This document shows positions 55,175 to 63,812 of a stretch of DNA of 64,000 nucleotides, in pieces. The position numbers were made by a program, and so were the translations under genes. The DNA lies in assembly GCA_965215755.1 (NCBI GenBank), contig OZ244119.1:2976001-3040000 (forward strand), written 5' to 3'. Every line of letters begins with the position of its first letter. The stretch's first letter is position 1. The notes under the pieces are model-generated. The model saw nothing but the letters and a program-made list of their open reading frames with translations, had not been told where the DNA came from and made no database searches. This stretch comes from Tectiglobus sp965215755. Its GTDB lineage: Bacteria; Pseudomonadota; Alphaproteobacteria; Rhizobiales; Hyphomicrobiaceae.

Positions 55175-55789
55175 ATGTCTAGAGCACAAGCAATCGATCA
55201 CCTGTTGTCCAGAATTGCGGCTTGTCGCGTTTGCGCGGACGAGCCGTTGGGGCGGCCATTGCCCCATGAGCCAAGGCCTGTGCTCCGAATTTCGTCGACT
55301 GCCAAGATTGTTGTCTGCGGCCAGGCGCCAGGCACCCGCGTGCACGCAAGTGGCATCCCATTTACGGATCCCTCCGGTGACCGGTTGCGGAGTTGGATGA
55401 GTGTCAGCGAGGAAGAGTTTTACGATTGTTCCCGTATCGCAATTGTGCCGATGGGGTTTTGTTTTCCGGGGCTGGACGCCAAAGGTGGAGATCTGCCGCC
55501 CCGCAAGGAATGTGCGCCGCGTTGGAGGACCGCTGTGCTGCAAGAGCTGGCAGAGGTTCGCCTGATCCTCTTGATTGGGCAGTATGCGCAGCGTTGGCAT
55601 CTCGGGCGCGCGCGACAATCAAATCTAACCGAAACGGTTCGTGACTGGAGGTCTTACGTCGATCGTGAGCCCGCTCTGATCCCGCTGCCGCATCCATCAT
55701 GGCGGAACAATGCCTGGCTCAAGAAGAACGAGTGGTTCTCCTCCGAGCTTCTTCCGTATCTCCAGTATCAGGTGCGTCAGCTTTTGTAA
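55175..55789 (+). CDS. Uracil-DNA glycosylase family protein
   Basis: A 204-residue protein of the uracil-DNA glycosylase superfamily: VVCGQAPGTRVHASGIPF near 47-63 is motif 1 and LPHPSWRNN near 171-179 motif 2. An N-terminal CRVC pair (C17, C20) and C113 are present, but a fourth cysteine to complete the iron-sulphur site of family 4 enzymes is not obvious. It either removes uracil from DNA or belongs to a related group with a changed function. Confidence 0.82.
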   Translation: MSRAQAIDHLLSRIAACRVCADEPLGRPLPHEPRPVLRISSTAKIVVCGQAPGTRVHASGIPFTDPSGDRLRSWMSVSEEEFYDCSRIAIVPMGFCFPGLDAKGGDLPPRKECAPRWRTAVLQELAEVRLILLIGQYAQRWHLGRARQSNLTETVRDWRSYVDREPALIPLPHPSWRNNAWLKKNEWFSSELLPYLQYQVRQLL

Positions 55790-55901
55790 CATGATGCATT
55801 AGAATATTTTGCTTTGTATCGTTTCAAACCTCTGCCAAAAAGGAAAACAATTCTAATTGAAGCGCGAATTTGCGCGATGCGGCCCTGCTCGGAGACATGG
55901 T

Positions 55902-56399
55902 GTGACACTGGATAAGATGGATCTCAAGATTCTCACGATCTTGCAGGAAGACTGCACGCGGCCTGTCGCTGATATCGGGAAAGAGGTGGGTTTATCGACT
56001 ACGCCATGCTGGCGGCGCATCCAGAAGCTGGAGGAAGCGGGCATTATCCAGCGCCGGGTTGCCATCCTCGATGCGGAAAAGGTGTTCGCCGGAGTGACTG
56101 TTTTCGTGTCGATCAAGACAGACTCGCACTCACTGGAATGGCTGGAGCGTTTCCATGAGGCGGTGAGAGATTTTCCTGAAATTGTTGAATTCTATCGTAT
56201 GAGCGGAGAAGTCGACTATATGCTGCGGGTCATTGTGCCGGACATTGCAGCCTACGATGAGTTCTACAAGAAGCTGATTTCGCGCATCGACATTACGAAG
56301 GTATCGTCTGCTTTCGCGATGGAGCAGATCAAATACACGACAGCTGTGCCGCTGACATTTGCAGAACGCAAGGCGCGGAGCAGGTCCAAAAATGGATAG
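55902..56399 (+). CDS. Lrp/AsnC family transcriptional regulator
   Basis: A 165-residue regulator with an N-terminal winged helix (KMDLKILTILQEDCTRPVADIGKEVGLSTTPCWRRIQKLEEAGIIQ) and a C-terminal RAM/ligand domain (VFVSIKTDSHSLEWLERFHEAV...SGEVDYMLRVIV). GTG 55902 follows GGAG and gives the usual family length; a TTG 45 bases upstream would add unlikely residues. The thioesterase gene begins a few bases after it, so the regulator may be transcribed with it. Confidence 0.93.
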   Translation: MTLDKMDLKILTILQEDCTRPVADIGKEVGLSTTPCWRRIQKLEEAGIIQRRVAILDAEKVFAGVTVFVSIKTDSHSLEWLERFHEAVRDFPEIVEFYRMSGEVDYMLRVIVPDIAAYDEFYKKLISRIDITKVSSAFAMEQIKYTTAVPLTFAERKARSRSKNG

Positions 56400-56405
56400 G
56401 TGATA

Positions 56406-56891
56406 ATGAGCAGTCGAGAGCCGTTTTCGCAGCCGTTGAGTTACGGCGTTGCGGATCGTGAGACTTTGGCGTCAATGTCAGGGCTTGATGTTATTCGGGC
56501 GATCCAGGATGGCAGCTTGCCATCTGCGGCGATATCAAAGTCGCTGCAGCTGGATATCGTCGAAGTGGAAAAGGGCCGTGTCGTATTTGCCGGTCAGCCT
56601 TCCGAGGACTTCTATAACCCACTCGGCACTGTTCACGGAGGATGGCCGTCAACGCTCCTGGACTCGTGTATGGGGTGCGCCATTCATACGACGCTTGCGG
56701 CGCCAGCGAATTACACAACGCTGGAGCTGAAGGTGAATTTCATCCGACCGATCTTCGCGGAAACCGGGATTGTCCGGGCTGAAGGAACGGTGGTGCACTC
56801 CGGGCGGCGTACTGCGACTGCGGAGGGGCGGCTGGTCGACGAGGCGGGCAAGCTTTATGCTCACGGCTCGACGACATGCATTATGTTGTGA
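56406..56891 (+). CDS. PaaI-family hotdog thioesterase
   Basis: A 161-residue hotdog-fold acyl-CoA thioesterase with NPLGTVHGGWPSTLLDSCMGCA, the family core carrying the HGG motif and the catalytic acidic residue, and VNFIRPIFAETG in the second half. It hydrolyses acyl- or aryl-CoA. ATG 56406 follows AGG at good distance; a GTG two codons earlier is possible. Right behind an Lrp regulator, consistent with amino-acid or acyl-CoA catabolism. Confidence 0.87.
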   Translation: MSSREPFSQPLSYGVADRETLASMSGLDVIRAIQDGSLPSAAISKSLQLDIVEVEKGRVVFAGQPSEDFYNPLGTVHGGWPSTLLDSCMGCAIHTTLAAPANYTTLELKVNFIRPIFAETGIVRAEGTVVHSGRRTATAEGRLVDEAGKLYAHGSTTCIML

Positions 56892-56896
56892 GTTGA

Positions 56897-56927
56897 GAGC
56901 GTCCGGCGTGCGATGACAGACGCTCTT
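56897..56927. terminator. Inverted repeat between convergent genes
   Basis: AGAGCGTC and GACGCTCT form an 8-bp stem with a 15-base loop just after the thioesterase stop and before the dehydrogenase stop; possible two-way terminator, no long T run. Confidence 0.4.
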
Positions 56928-56937
56928 GTGCCACAGG

Positions 56938-57819
56938 TTACTTATCAGCGTTGTTGAGGCGTGCCAGCAACGAGGATGTGTCCCAACGTCCGCCACCCAT
57001 CTTTTGGACTTCCGAATAGAACTGATCGACCAGGGCGGCAACTGGCAAGCTGGCATTGTTCTGACGGGCTTCAGCCAGTGCGATATCGAGGTCTTTGCGC
57101 ATCCAATCAACAGCAAACCCAAAGTCGTACTTGCCTTGGGCCATAGTTTCCCAGCGGTTCTCCATTTGCCAGGAACCGGCTGCGCCTTTGTCGATTGTGG
57201 TCATGACAGCGCGCATATCCAAGCCGGCTTTTTCTGCGAAGTGGACGCCTTCCGACAGGCCCTGGACGAGGCCGGCGATGCAGATCTGGTTGACCATCTT
57301 GCAAAGCTGGCCGGCTCCAGCCTCACCAATCAGCGTGACTTGGCGTGCATAGCAATCGATGACGGGGAGGGCTCGGTCGAATACAGCCTTGTCTCCGCCG
57401 ACCATAACCGTGAGGACGCCGTTTTCTGCGCCGGCCTGACCGCCAGAAACAGGTGCGTCGAGAAAGTCGAAGCCTTTTGACTTGGCTTCCGCGTGGAGTT
57501 CGCGGGCAACATCCGCAGATGCTGTTGTGTTATCGACGAAGATGGCACCCTGTTTGACAGCTTGGAATGCCCCGTCCGGGCCTGTCGTTACTGAGCGCAG
57601 ATCGTTGTCATTGCCAACACAGCAAAAGACAAAGTCAGCGCCTTCTGCGGCTTCCCGAGGCGTTGCCGCGGCCTTGCCGGCACCGTACTTCTGTACCCAT
57701 TCAGCAGACTTGGCAGCTGTCCGGTTATAGACGACCAGATCATGGCCTCCCTTCTGCAGGATATGGCCGGCCATCGGATATCCCATTACGCCCAATCCGA
57801 TCCAAGCGACTTTAGCCAT
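56938..57819 (-). CDS. 3-hydroxyisobutyrate dehydrogenase-family oxidoreductase
   Basis: A 293-residue NAD(P)-dependent beta-hydroxyacid dehydrogenase. IGLGVMGYPMAGHIL is the Rossmann motif, LDAPVSGGQAGAENG the substrate loop and GAGQLCKMVNQICIAG the helix with the catalytic Lys. Members oxidise 3-hydroxyisobutyrate (valine breakdown), tartronate semialdehyde or glyoxylate-type substrates; which one is open. The Lrp genes on both sides support amino-acid catabolism. Confidence 0.9.
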   Translation of the reverse strand: MAKVAWIGLGVMGYPMAGHILQKGGHDLVVYNRTAAKSAEWVQKYGAGKAAATPREAAEGADFVFCCVGNDNDLRSVTTGPDGAFQAVKQGAIFVDNTTASADVARELHAEAKSKGFDFLDAPVSGGQAGAENGVLTVMVGGDKAVFDRALPVIDCYARQVTLIGEAGAGQLCKMVNQICIAGLVQGLSEGVHFAEKAGLDMRAVMTTIDKGAAGSWQMENRWETMAQGKYDFGFAVDWMRKDLDIALAEARQNNASLPVAALVDQFYSEVQKMGGGRWDTSSLLARLNNADK

Positions 57820-57903
57820 CGGTGTGGTTCCCTCATTATGTTTTGCTGTTCAATCGGCGTTGTAGCTGACTTTGAGCGTTGTTAACAGGGGCTTGGGGGC
57901 TGA

Positions 57904-58389
57904 CTAACTTGGTTCGATCGGTAGCGAGTTTGAGTGCTTGACCTGGCCCAAGGCAAAGCTTGACTCGATATTGGCTATTCCGTTGATCCTGGTGAGGGTC
58001 CCTTTGACAAACCGCTCGTAGTCGTTGAGATCCTTTGCAACAACGCGGAGCAGATAGTCACGTGGTCCTGTCATAAGATAACACTCCATGACCTCCGGGC
58101 AGCGCCGTAGTGCCGTTTCAAACCGCTCCATCGCTTCTTCGCTCTGACGTTCAAGCTTAATGGACACGAAAACGCTGATCGGTAGGCCTATCTTGGTTTG
58201 ATCGACGAGCGCTGTGTAGCCACGAATGATGCCTGCTTCTTCGAGGATGCGTAGTCGGCGGAGGCAGGGACTTGTCGTGATGCCAACGCGTTCTGCGAGA
58301 TCGGTGGCCGTAAGACGCCCGTCTTCCTGCAATGCCTGGAGGATTCGCTGGTCGACAGCATCTAAGGATTTGTTGGTGATTTCAGCCAT
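57904..58389 (-). CDS. Lrp/AsnC family transcriptional regulator
   Basis: A 161-residue Lrp-type protein: winged helix (AVDQRILQALQEDGRLTATDLAERVGITTSPCLRRLRILEEAGIIRG) and RAM domain (VFVSIKLERQSEEAMERFE...TGPRDYLLRVV). ATG 58389 is the family start; 70 further residues open upstream would run through the operator region and are not counted. It is divergent from ilvA and shares a 113-base region with it, so it most likely controls ilvA and the E1-like gene. Confidence 0.93.
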   Translation of the reverse strand: MAEITNKSLDAVDQRILQALQEDGRLTATDLAERVGITTSPCLRRLRILEEAGIIRGYTALVDQTKIGLPISVFVSIKLERQSEEAMERFETALRRCPEVMECYLMTGPRDYLLRVVAKDLNDYERFVKGTLTRINGIANIESSFALGQVKHSNSLPIEPS

Positions 58390-58436
58390 TAAGGCCTCGG
58401 TTTTTATGAAAATATGCCATGATATATGCATTTCTT

Positions 58437-58471
58437 GGCAAAATTCGCAAAGTATGCCCGTGCATTTTGCC
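58437..58471. promoter_or_regulatory. Candidate Lrp operator between lrp-like gene and ilvA
   Basis: Perfect inverted repeat GGCAAAAT ... ATTTTGCC with 19 bases between the arms, in the short region shared by the two divergent genes and 31 bases before the ilvA start. The AT-rich flank fits Lrp-family sites. Binding is inferred. Confidence 0.55.
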
Positions 58472-58502
58472 GTAATCTCTCCACCGGAAGATGGGAGTGG
58501 CG

Positions 58503-59750
58503 ATGTCAGATCAGCAAGACCATTGGAGCCGGCGGGTCTCTTATGATGATGTTGTGCTGGCTGTGGAAACGTTGCGCGGCCAGGTCGTAGATACGCCATG
58601 CGCGCGTTCGCTGACGCTCTCGAATGTTGTCGGCTGTGACCTCTGGTTGAAATTCGAAAACCAGCAATTTACCGCGTCGTTCAAGGAGCGAGGCGCTTTG
58701 AACCGGCTTTCGAACCTGTCTCCAGATGAGATGGGCCGGGGCGTTATTGCCATGTCGGCCGGCAATCACGCGCAGGGTGTGGCTTATCATGCCCAGCGTC
58801 TTGGACTGCCCGCGACGATCCTCATGCCGGTTGGGACGCCCACTGTGAAGGTGGTCAATACTGAACGGTTTGGCGCGCATGTGATTGTTGAAGGCAAGAC
58901 CTTGGAGGATTCTTACGCTTATGCGCGCGATCATGGCGCGACCAATGATCTAACCTTTGTCCATCCCTACGATGATCCTCTGGTGATTGCTGGGCAAGGT
59001 ACGCTCGCGCTCGAAGTTTTGGAGCGGGTGCCTGATCTCGATACGCTCGTCATCCCGGTCGGAGGGGGGGGCCTCGCTGCGGGTATTGCGATTGCAGCAA
59101 AAGCAATCAAACCAGATATAGAATTGATTGGTGTGCAGGCTCAATTGTTCCCGTCCATGTATAACGAATTTCACGGGTTGGCGCTGCCTCCGCAGAGTAA
59201 CTCCCTGGCGGAAGGGATAGCCGTGAAGACGCCTGGAGCGCTGACCCGCAGGATTGTCTGTGAGTTGTTGGATGACATTGTGCTCGTCAGTGAAGCTGCG
59301 CTGGAGCGTGCTGTCAGTTTGCTCATCGATATCGAGAAAACGGTCGTTGAAGGCGCCGGTGCGGCGGGCGTTGCCGCGATCATGGCGGCCCCAGATCGCT
59401 TTGCGGGACGCAAGGTTGGGACGATTTTGTGTGGCGGCAATATCGATACGCGGCTGCTTGCCAGCGTGCTGACACGCCATCTCGCCCGCCAGGGCCGCCT
59501 GTCCCGTTTATCAATTGATCTGCTCGATCAACCCGGGCATCTCGCGCGGGTGACAAATATTCTGGGCGAAGCCGGTGCGAATGTCGTTGAAGTCGCCCAT
59601 CAACGTGTGTTTTCGGACCTTCCAGCCAAGGCAGCTTTGCTCGATGTCGTCCTTGAGACGCGAGACCGGGCACACCTCAACTCGACGATTGCGGCATTGG
59701 AAGCCGCTAATTTGACAGTCAAACTTGAAACATCTTCTAGGGATGAATGA
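58503..59750 (+). CDS. ilvA: Threonine ammonia-lyase (threonine dehydratase) with ACT domain
   Basis: PLP enzyme of 415 residues that deaminates threonine (or serine) to 2-oxobutyrate. K61 in FTASFKERGALNRL binds PLP, SAGNHAQGVAYHA and PVGGGGLAAG hold the phosphate and ring, and residues 330-410 form an ACT regulatory domain (LLDQPGHLARVTNILGEAGANVVEV). The single ACT domain and length match the TdcB-like/catabolic type more than the long biosynthetic IlvA. Start ATG 58503 with GGGAG upstream. Overlaps the E1-like gene by ATGA. Confidence 0.9.
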   Translation: MSDQQDHWSRRVSYDDVVLAVETLRGQVVDTPCARSLTLSNVVGCDLWLKFENQQFTASFKERGALNRLSNLSPDEMGRGVIAMSAGNHAQGVAYHAQRLGLPATILMPVGTPTVKVVNTERFGAHVIVEGKTLEDSYAYARDHGATNDLTFVHPYDDPLVIAGQGTLALEVLERVPDLDTLVIPVGGGGLAAGIAIAAKAIKPDIELIGVQAQLFPSMYNEFHGLALPPQSNSLAEGIAVKTPGALTRRIVCELLDDIVLVSEAALERAVSLLIDIEKTVVEGAGAAGVAAIMAAPDRFAGRKVGTILCGGNIDTRLLASVLTRHLARQGRLSRLSIDLLDQPGHLARVTNILGEAGANVVEVAHQRVFSDLPAKAALLDVVLETRDRAHLNSTIAALEAANLTVKLETSSRDE

Positions 59751-62158
59751 TCATGGATACGTCCTTGCCAACGAAATCCTATGACAGTGCAACTTTGGAG
59801 GTCTTGCGCGAGCTTGAGCGCAAGGTTCTGTGGTTGTCATCATATTTGATCCATCACGCGAACCATGAAATTGATCGTGGCGATGGCCTCAAGGTTGGTG
59901 GGCATCAGGCCTCATCCGCCTCAATGGCAACGCTGATGACGGCGCTCTATTTCCATATCCTGCGGCCGGAAGATCGCATCGCTGTCAAACCGCATGCCAG
60001 TCCTGTGTTTCACGCCATCCAATACCTTCTCGGCAACCAGACCGTCGATAAGCTGCAGAACTTCCGAGGACTTGGTGGTGCACAGAGTTATCCCTCCCGC
60101 ACCAAGGACAGCGACGATGTTGATTTCTCGACAGGCTCGGTCGGTCTGGGAGTGGCGATGACGGGTTTCGCCAGTCTGATCCAGGACTATGTCCACGCGA
60201 AGGGCTGGTCGGAGGATTGGCCGAAGGGGCGGATGATCTCCCTGATGGGGGATGCCGAGATTGATGAAGGCAATATCCATGAGGCTCTGCTTGAGTACTG
60301 GAAACACGGACTAACCAATACGTGGTGGGTGGTCGACTACAATCGCCAAAGCCTCGATTCAGTAGTCTCCGATCAATTGTTCATGAAAGTGGCCGGGTTG
60401 TTTGAAAACCTCGGCTGGGAAGTCATTCTGATCAAATACGGCAAGCTGCAACAGCAGGCATTTGCCCAGCCAGGCGGTGAGCATCTGCGGCGTTGGATCA
60501 ATGATTGTCCAAACCAGCTATATTCGGCGCTCGTGTTTCAGGGTGGTGCGGCCTGGCGTGCGCAGCTGGAGGAAGATCTCAAATACAAGGGTGATACGCT
60601 TGAGCTGATCGCAAGCTATTCTGACGAAGATCTGGCGAAGGTCATGACGAATCTTGGTGGTCACGATCTGGAAGCTATTCTTGAACACTTCGAGAGCGTA
60701 CCCGATAACAAGCCAGTCTGCTTCATAGCTTATACGATCAAAGGTTTTGGTCTGCCGTTTGCTGGACACAAGGACAATCATGCCGGTCTCATGACCAAGG
60801 CGCAGATGCAGGAGTTTCGCGCGGCGCAGGGCATCAATCAAGGGGAGGAGTGGGAACCATTTGCCGGCCTCGACCTCCCGGAAGATCGCATTCGAACCTT
60901 TCTCGACAATGTGGATTTCAATTCCAAAGGGACGCGCCGGTTCAAGGGCGGGAAAATCCCAACACCTGACTCGGTGGAGGTTGAGACCAAGGGGGAGATG
61001 TCGACGCAAGCTGGCTTTGGTCGTGTGCTTGACAAGATTGCCCGTAGTGACACCGCACTGGCAGACCGGATCATGACGACATCGCCGGATGTCACTGTCT
61101 CGACCAATCTTGGCGCCTGGGTCAACCGCCGCGGACTGTTTTCCATGCAGACGCAGGAAGATGTCTTTAAGGAGCGCGGCCTGATGTCTCCGCAGAAGTG
61201 GGAGATGAGCCCACACGGTCAGCATCTTGAGCTTGGCATTGCGGAGATGAATCTATTCCTAACTTTGGGCGCAGCAGGCTTGTCACATAGCTTGTTCGGT
61301 GAACGCCTCATTCCAATCGGTACGCTCTACGATCCGTTTATCTCGCGTGGTCTCGATGCCCTGAATTACGCCTGCTATCAGGATGCCCGGTTTATTCTGG
61401 TTGCAACCCCGTCGGGTATTACGCTTGCACCGGAAGGTGGTGCTCATCAATCGTTAGCCAGCCCATTGATTGGCATGTCGCAAGCCGGGTTGGCTTCGTT
61501 TGAGCCCGCCTATGTCGATGAGTTGGCGGCCATCATGGCATGGGCATTTGACTATATCCAGCGCGACGGGGAAGCAGAAGAAGGGCGCCGCTGGTCACGT
61601 GATGCGGAGGGCGGTTCGGTCTATCTGCGGCTTTCCACGCGGCCGCTTGATCAGCTCCAGCGTCCGATGACGCCAACCCTGCGGCAGGAAATTATCGATG
61701 GCGGTTACTGGCTCAGGCGGCCGGATCCATCAAGTAATCTGGCGATCGCTTTCATGGGAGCGGTTGCGCCAGAGGCAATAGAGGCAGCAGGGCTGCTGAG
61801 TGAGGATGGGCGCGGGGTTGGTGTGCTTTCAGTGACTTCAGCGGATCGGCTGTCTGCTGGGTGGCATGGTGTGCAGCGGGCGCGGCGGATGGGCGAAGAC
61901 GATGCCATCTGTCATGCGGAAGAGCTGTTGTCCCAACTGCCGCGGGACGCACGTATCATCACCGTCTGTGATGCCTTCCCGGAAAGCTTGTCGTGGCTAG
62001 GCAGCGTCCAAGGTCACCGCGTTCATGCCCTCGGGGTGGAGCAATTTGGCCAGTCGGGCTCAATTGGCGAGCTCTATAAGCATTTTGGCCTGGATGTGAA
62101 CACTATACTGCGGGCTGCGGAACGGGTCACCGGTCGCCCGGTCCGGCACCGCGTGTGA
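59747..62158 (+). CDS. Transketolase-fold, homodimeric-E1-like 2-oxoacid dehydrogenase component
   Basis: An 803-residue thiamine-diphosphate enzyme of the homodimeric pyruvate dehydrogenase E1 type. LKVGGHQASSASMATLMTALYFHI and the GDAEIDEGN...VDYNRQSLD block near 167-202 (GD-x-NN type ThDP motif) lie in the first domain, GIAEMNLFLTLGAAGLSH and LIGMSQAGLASFEPAYV in the pyrimidine domain, and VEQFGQSGSIGELYKHFGLD at the C terminus. Its ATG overlaps the ilvA stop by four bases, so the two are translated together. The likely substrate is thus 2-oxobutyrate made from threonine. E2/E3 partners are not in the window. Confidence 0.82.
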   Translation: MIMDTSLPTKSYDSATLEVLRELERKVLWLSSYLIHHANHEIDRGDGLKVGGHQASSASMATLMTALYFHILRPEDRIAVKPHASPVFHAIQYLLGNQTVDKLQNFRGLGGAQSYPSRTKDSDDVDFSTGSVGLGVAMTGFASLIQDYVHAKGWSEDWPKGRMISLMGDAEIDEGNIHEALLEYWKHGLTNTWWVVDYNRQSLDSVVSDQLFMKVAGLFENLGWEVILIKYGKLQQQAFAQPGGEHLRRWINDCPNQLYSALVFQGGAAWRAQLEEDLKYKGDTLELIASYSDEDLAKVMTNLGGHDLEAILEHFESVPDNKPVCFIAYTIKGFGLPFAGHKDNHAGLMTKAQMQEFRAAQGINQGEEWEPFAGLDLPEDRIRTFLDNVDFNSKGTRRFKGGKIPTPDSVEVETKGEMSTQAGFGRVLDKIARSDTALADRIMTTSPDVTVSTNLGAWVNRRGLFSMQTQEDVFKERGLMSPQKWEMSPHGQHLELGIAEMNLFLTLGAAGLSHSLFGERLIPIGTLYDPFISRGLDALNYACYQDARFILVATPSGITLAPEGGAHQSLASPLIGMSQAGLASFEPAYVDELAAIMAWAFDYIQRDGEAEEGRRWSRDAEGGSVYLRLSTRPLDQLQRPMTPTLRQEIIDGGYWLRRPDPSSNLAIAFMGAVAPEAIEAAGLLSEDGRGVGVLSVTSADRLSAGWHGVQRARRMGEDDAICHAEELLSQLPRDARIITVCDAFPESLSWLGSVQGHRVHALGVEQFGQSGSIGELYKHFGLDVNTILRAAERVTGRPVRHRV

Positions 62159-62184
62159 TCACGCTTATCGACAGGGCAATAGCA

Positions 62185-62206
62185 ATCGGGGCCTTGCAGC
62201 CCCGAT
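62185..62206. terminator. Two-way transcription terminator
   Basis: ATCGGGGC-CTTGCA-GCCCCGAT, a perfect GC-rich 8-bp stem with six-base loop, between the E1-like gene and the convergent GFA gene. Confidence 0.65.
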
Positions 62207-62212
62207 CGTTGA

Positions 62213-62638
62213 TCAATTTGCTGGTGGCGGCATCATGTCAAAGTTGTCGATGTCCGTGGATGTATGGTCCCAGGCAGGCTTGTCTTTGACGTAAACAACG
62301 CGCTGGGCTTCAAACCAGGAGTTGTCGTCGCAAGCGCCAACCGCGACTGCCATGAGGCCCGGGCGAGCAGTATTCTCACCGAACAATCGGCCACCGCACT
62401 TTGGGCAGAAGTGACGTGTGTTGGTGTTGCCGCTGTCAGCCTTGACGGCATAGCTCGCAGTTTGGCCATTGACCGTTATATCGTCTGCCTTGAAGAATGC
62501 GAGAGACATGTGCCCTGTGCCGGATGCGCGCTGGCAATCTTTGCAATGACATTGGCCGCCTGCCAGCGGTGCGGATTTGATTTCAAAAGTGACGTCGCCG
62601 CACAGGCAACGGCCCTTGGCGAAAGGCGCTACAGACAT
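62213..62638 (-). CDS. GFA family protein (glutathione-dependent formaldehyde-activating type)
   Basis: A 141-residue zinc-binding protein of the GFA/CENP-V group: GRCLCGDVTFEI, GQCHCKDCQRASG and RHFCPKCGGRLF give the family's seven-cysteine pattern. The founding member condenses formaldehyde with glutathione, but many members have other or unknown roles. Convergent with the E1-like gene. Confidence 0.9.
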   Translation of the reverse strand: MSVAPFAKGRCLCGDVTFEIKSAPLAGGQCHCKDCQRASGTGHMSLAFFKADDITVNGQTASYAVKADSGNTNTRHFCPKCGGRLFGENTARPGLMAVAVGACDDNSWFEAQRVVYVKDKPAWDHTSTDIDNFDMMPPPAN

Positions 62639-62728
62639 GGATGAGATCTCCCGACAACCATTTTTCTGATATTTGGTCGAAATAATCTATCGCGATTTGC
62701 TCAGCGCTGCCAGACGTCCGGCGATGAC

Positions 62729-63391
62729 CTAGTGTTTGATGGGTTGATCAGGAAAGGCCAGTTGCTCACGTGCTCGCCATTCGTCAGTGACGTAATTGAT
62801 AATGAGTGATTTGCGCACGCCCTCAATCGTTCTCGGTTCGAAGCCGTGATAGGTAATGTCTGAAGGAACGAAGACCATGGCTGCGTTCGGGGCGAAAGGC
62901 GAGCGGCCCGCGTGCGTCTTGTTTTCATCGTAGATATCCGTGCCAAGGTCCTTGTGGCTCGGGATATCAGAGAGATAGAGCAGGCACGTAAAGAGCTTTA
63001 CGCCCAAATCCGTGTGAGGCTCGAGCCAGAAACCATCCGTGTCTTGCGCGTACTCAATGCGGAGATAGGCGCCTTCTACCGATGTCCCGAAAGTCTGTTC
63101 GACGGAGGTCGTGATCGTCTTGCTCTGAAAAGCTTCCGAAATTGTATCGACGACGGCATATTGCCCTCGGTTCTCGATGTCGAAGTATCGGCGTGTTGCG
63201 TTGTGCACCTCGCGTTTGCCGGACTTGCCATCAAGGTCTGGTGCAGGGAATGGAAGGTTGCTGACGGCCTGTAGCGTTTGCTTTGGTAGGCAATCGTGGA
63301 GCAGCCAATGCTGATATGGTTTCTCTGCAGCCTCCGCCGACTTGAAGCAATTCAGCACAGCCTGTTCAACATCTTGCTTAGCATCAGTCAT
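62729..63391 (-). CDS. 2-oxoglutarate/Fe(II)-dependent oxygenase-like protein
   Basis: A 220-residue protein with the double-stranded beta-helix pattern: WLEPHTDLGVKLFTCLLYLS (His-x-Asp iron ligands), MVFVPSDITYHGFEP (distal His) and RKSLIINYV (Arg for 2-oxoglutarate). The substrate is not evident. It is not in an operon. Confidence 0.82.
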   Translation of the reverse strand: MTDAKQDVEQAVLNCFKSAEAAEKPYQHWLLHDCLPKQTLQAVSNLPFPAPDLDGKSGKREVHNATRRYFDIENRGQYAVVDTISEAFQSKTITTSVEQTFGTSVEGAYLRIEYAQDTDGFWLEPHTDLGVKLFTCLLYLSDIPSHKDLGTDIYDENKTHAGRSPFAPNAAMVFVPSDITYHGFEPRTIEGVRKSLIINYVTDEWRAREQLAFPDQPIKH

Positions 63392-63812
63392 CGTTGATCA
63401 CCTTTCGTTAGGGGGCGATTAGCGTGCGAATTGCTGTTCGGCGAGCGCGCGAATTGTAGCATTCCTGAAATGAAAGCCAATCTGAGCGTGCCCGTCTCGG
63501 GTCTCACAGGCTCAAACCTAGCCAGTTGCTGTGAGGCTGCGGCTTCACAGTCACAAAACAATCCGGGGTCTCTTCACTTTCAATCGGGAACAAGCCGTCC
63601 GTATGAATGGAGGACGCAGAAATCGTCAGAACGACGAATCAGGCAGGTCTGCGCGCTTCATCGAGGTCGGAATGATGCTGAGTGGACGGCAGAGCAATGT
63701 TGGAGCCTGATCTCCCAAGTGTCGCGGGCATCTGAACCATTGCGGCGCAGGTGGTATTTCGATTACTGTCCGGACTCGATAAAAAAACAGGCGGACCCGA
63801 AGGATACAGACG
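63392..63812 (+). other. Intergenic region before the GST gene
   Basis: No gene is convincing; a 139-codon frame running into the GST gene has no ribosome site or motif. A CTCACAG/CTGTGAG inverted repeat is at 63503-63535, of unknown meaning. Confidence 0.4.

Noticed and set aside
63503..63535. CTCACAG/CTGTGAG inverted repeat as a terminator or operator
   Set aside because: Short arms, long spacer, no T run and no gene ending nearby.
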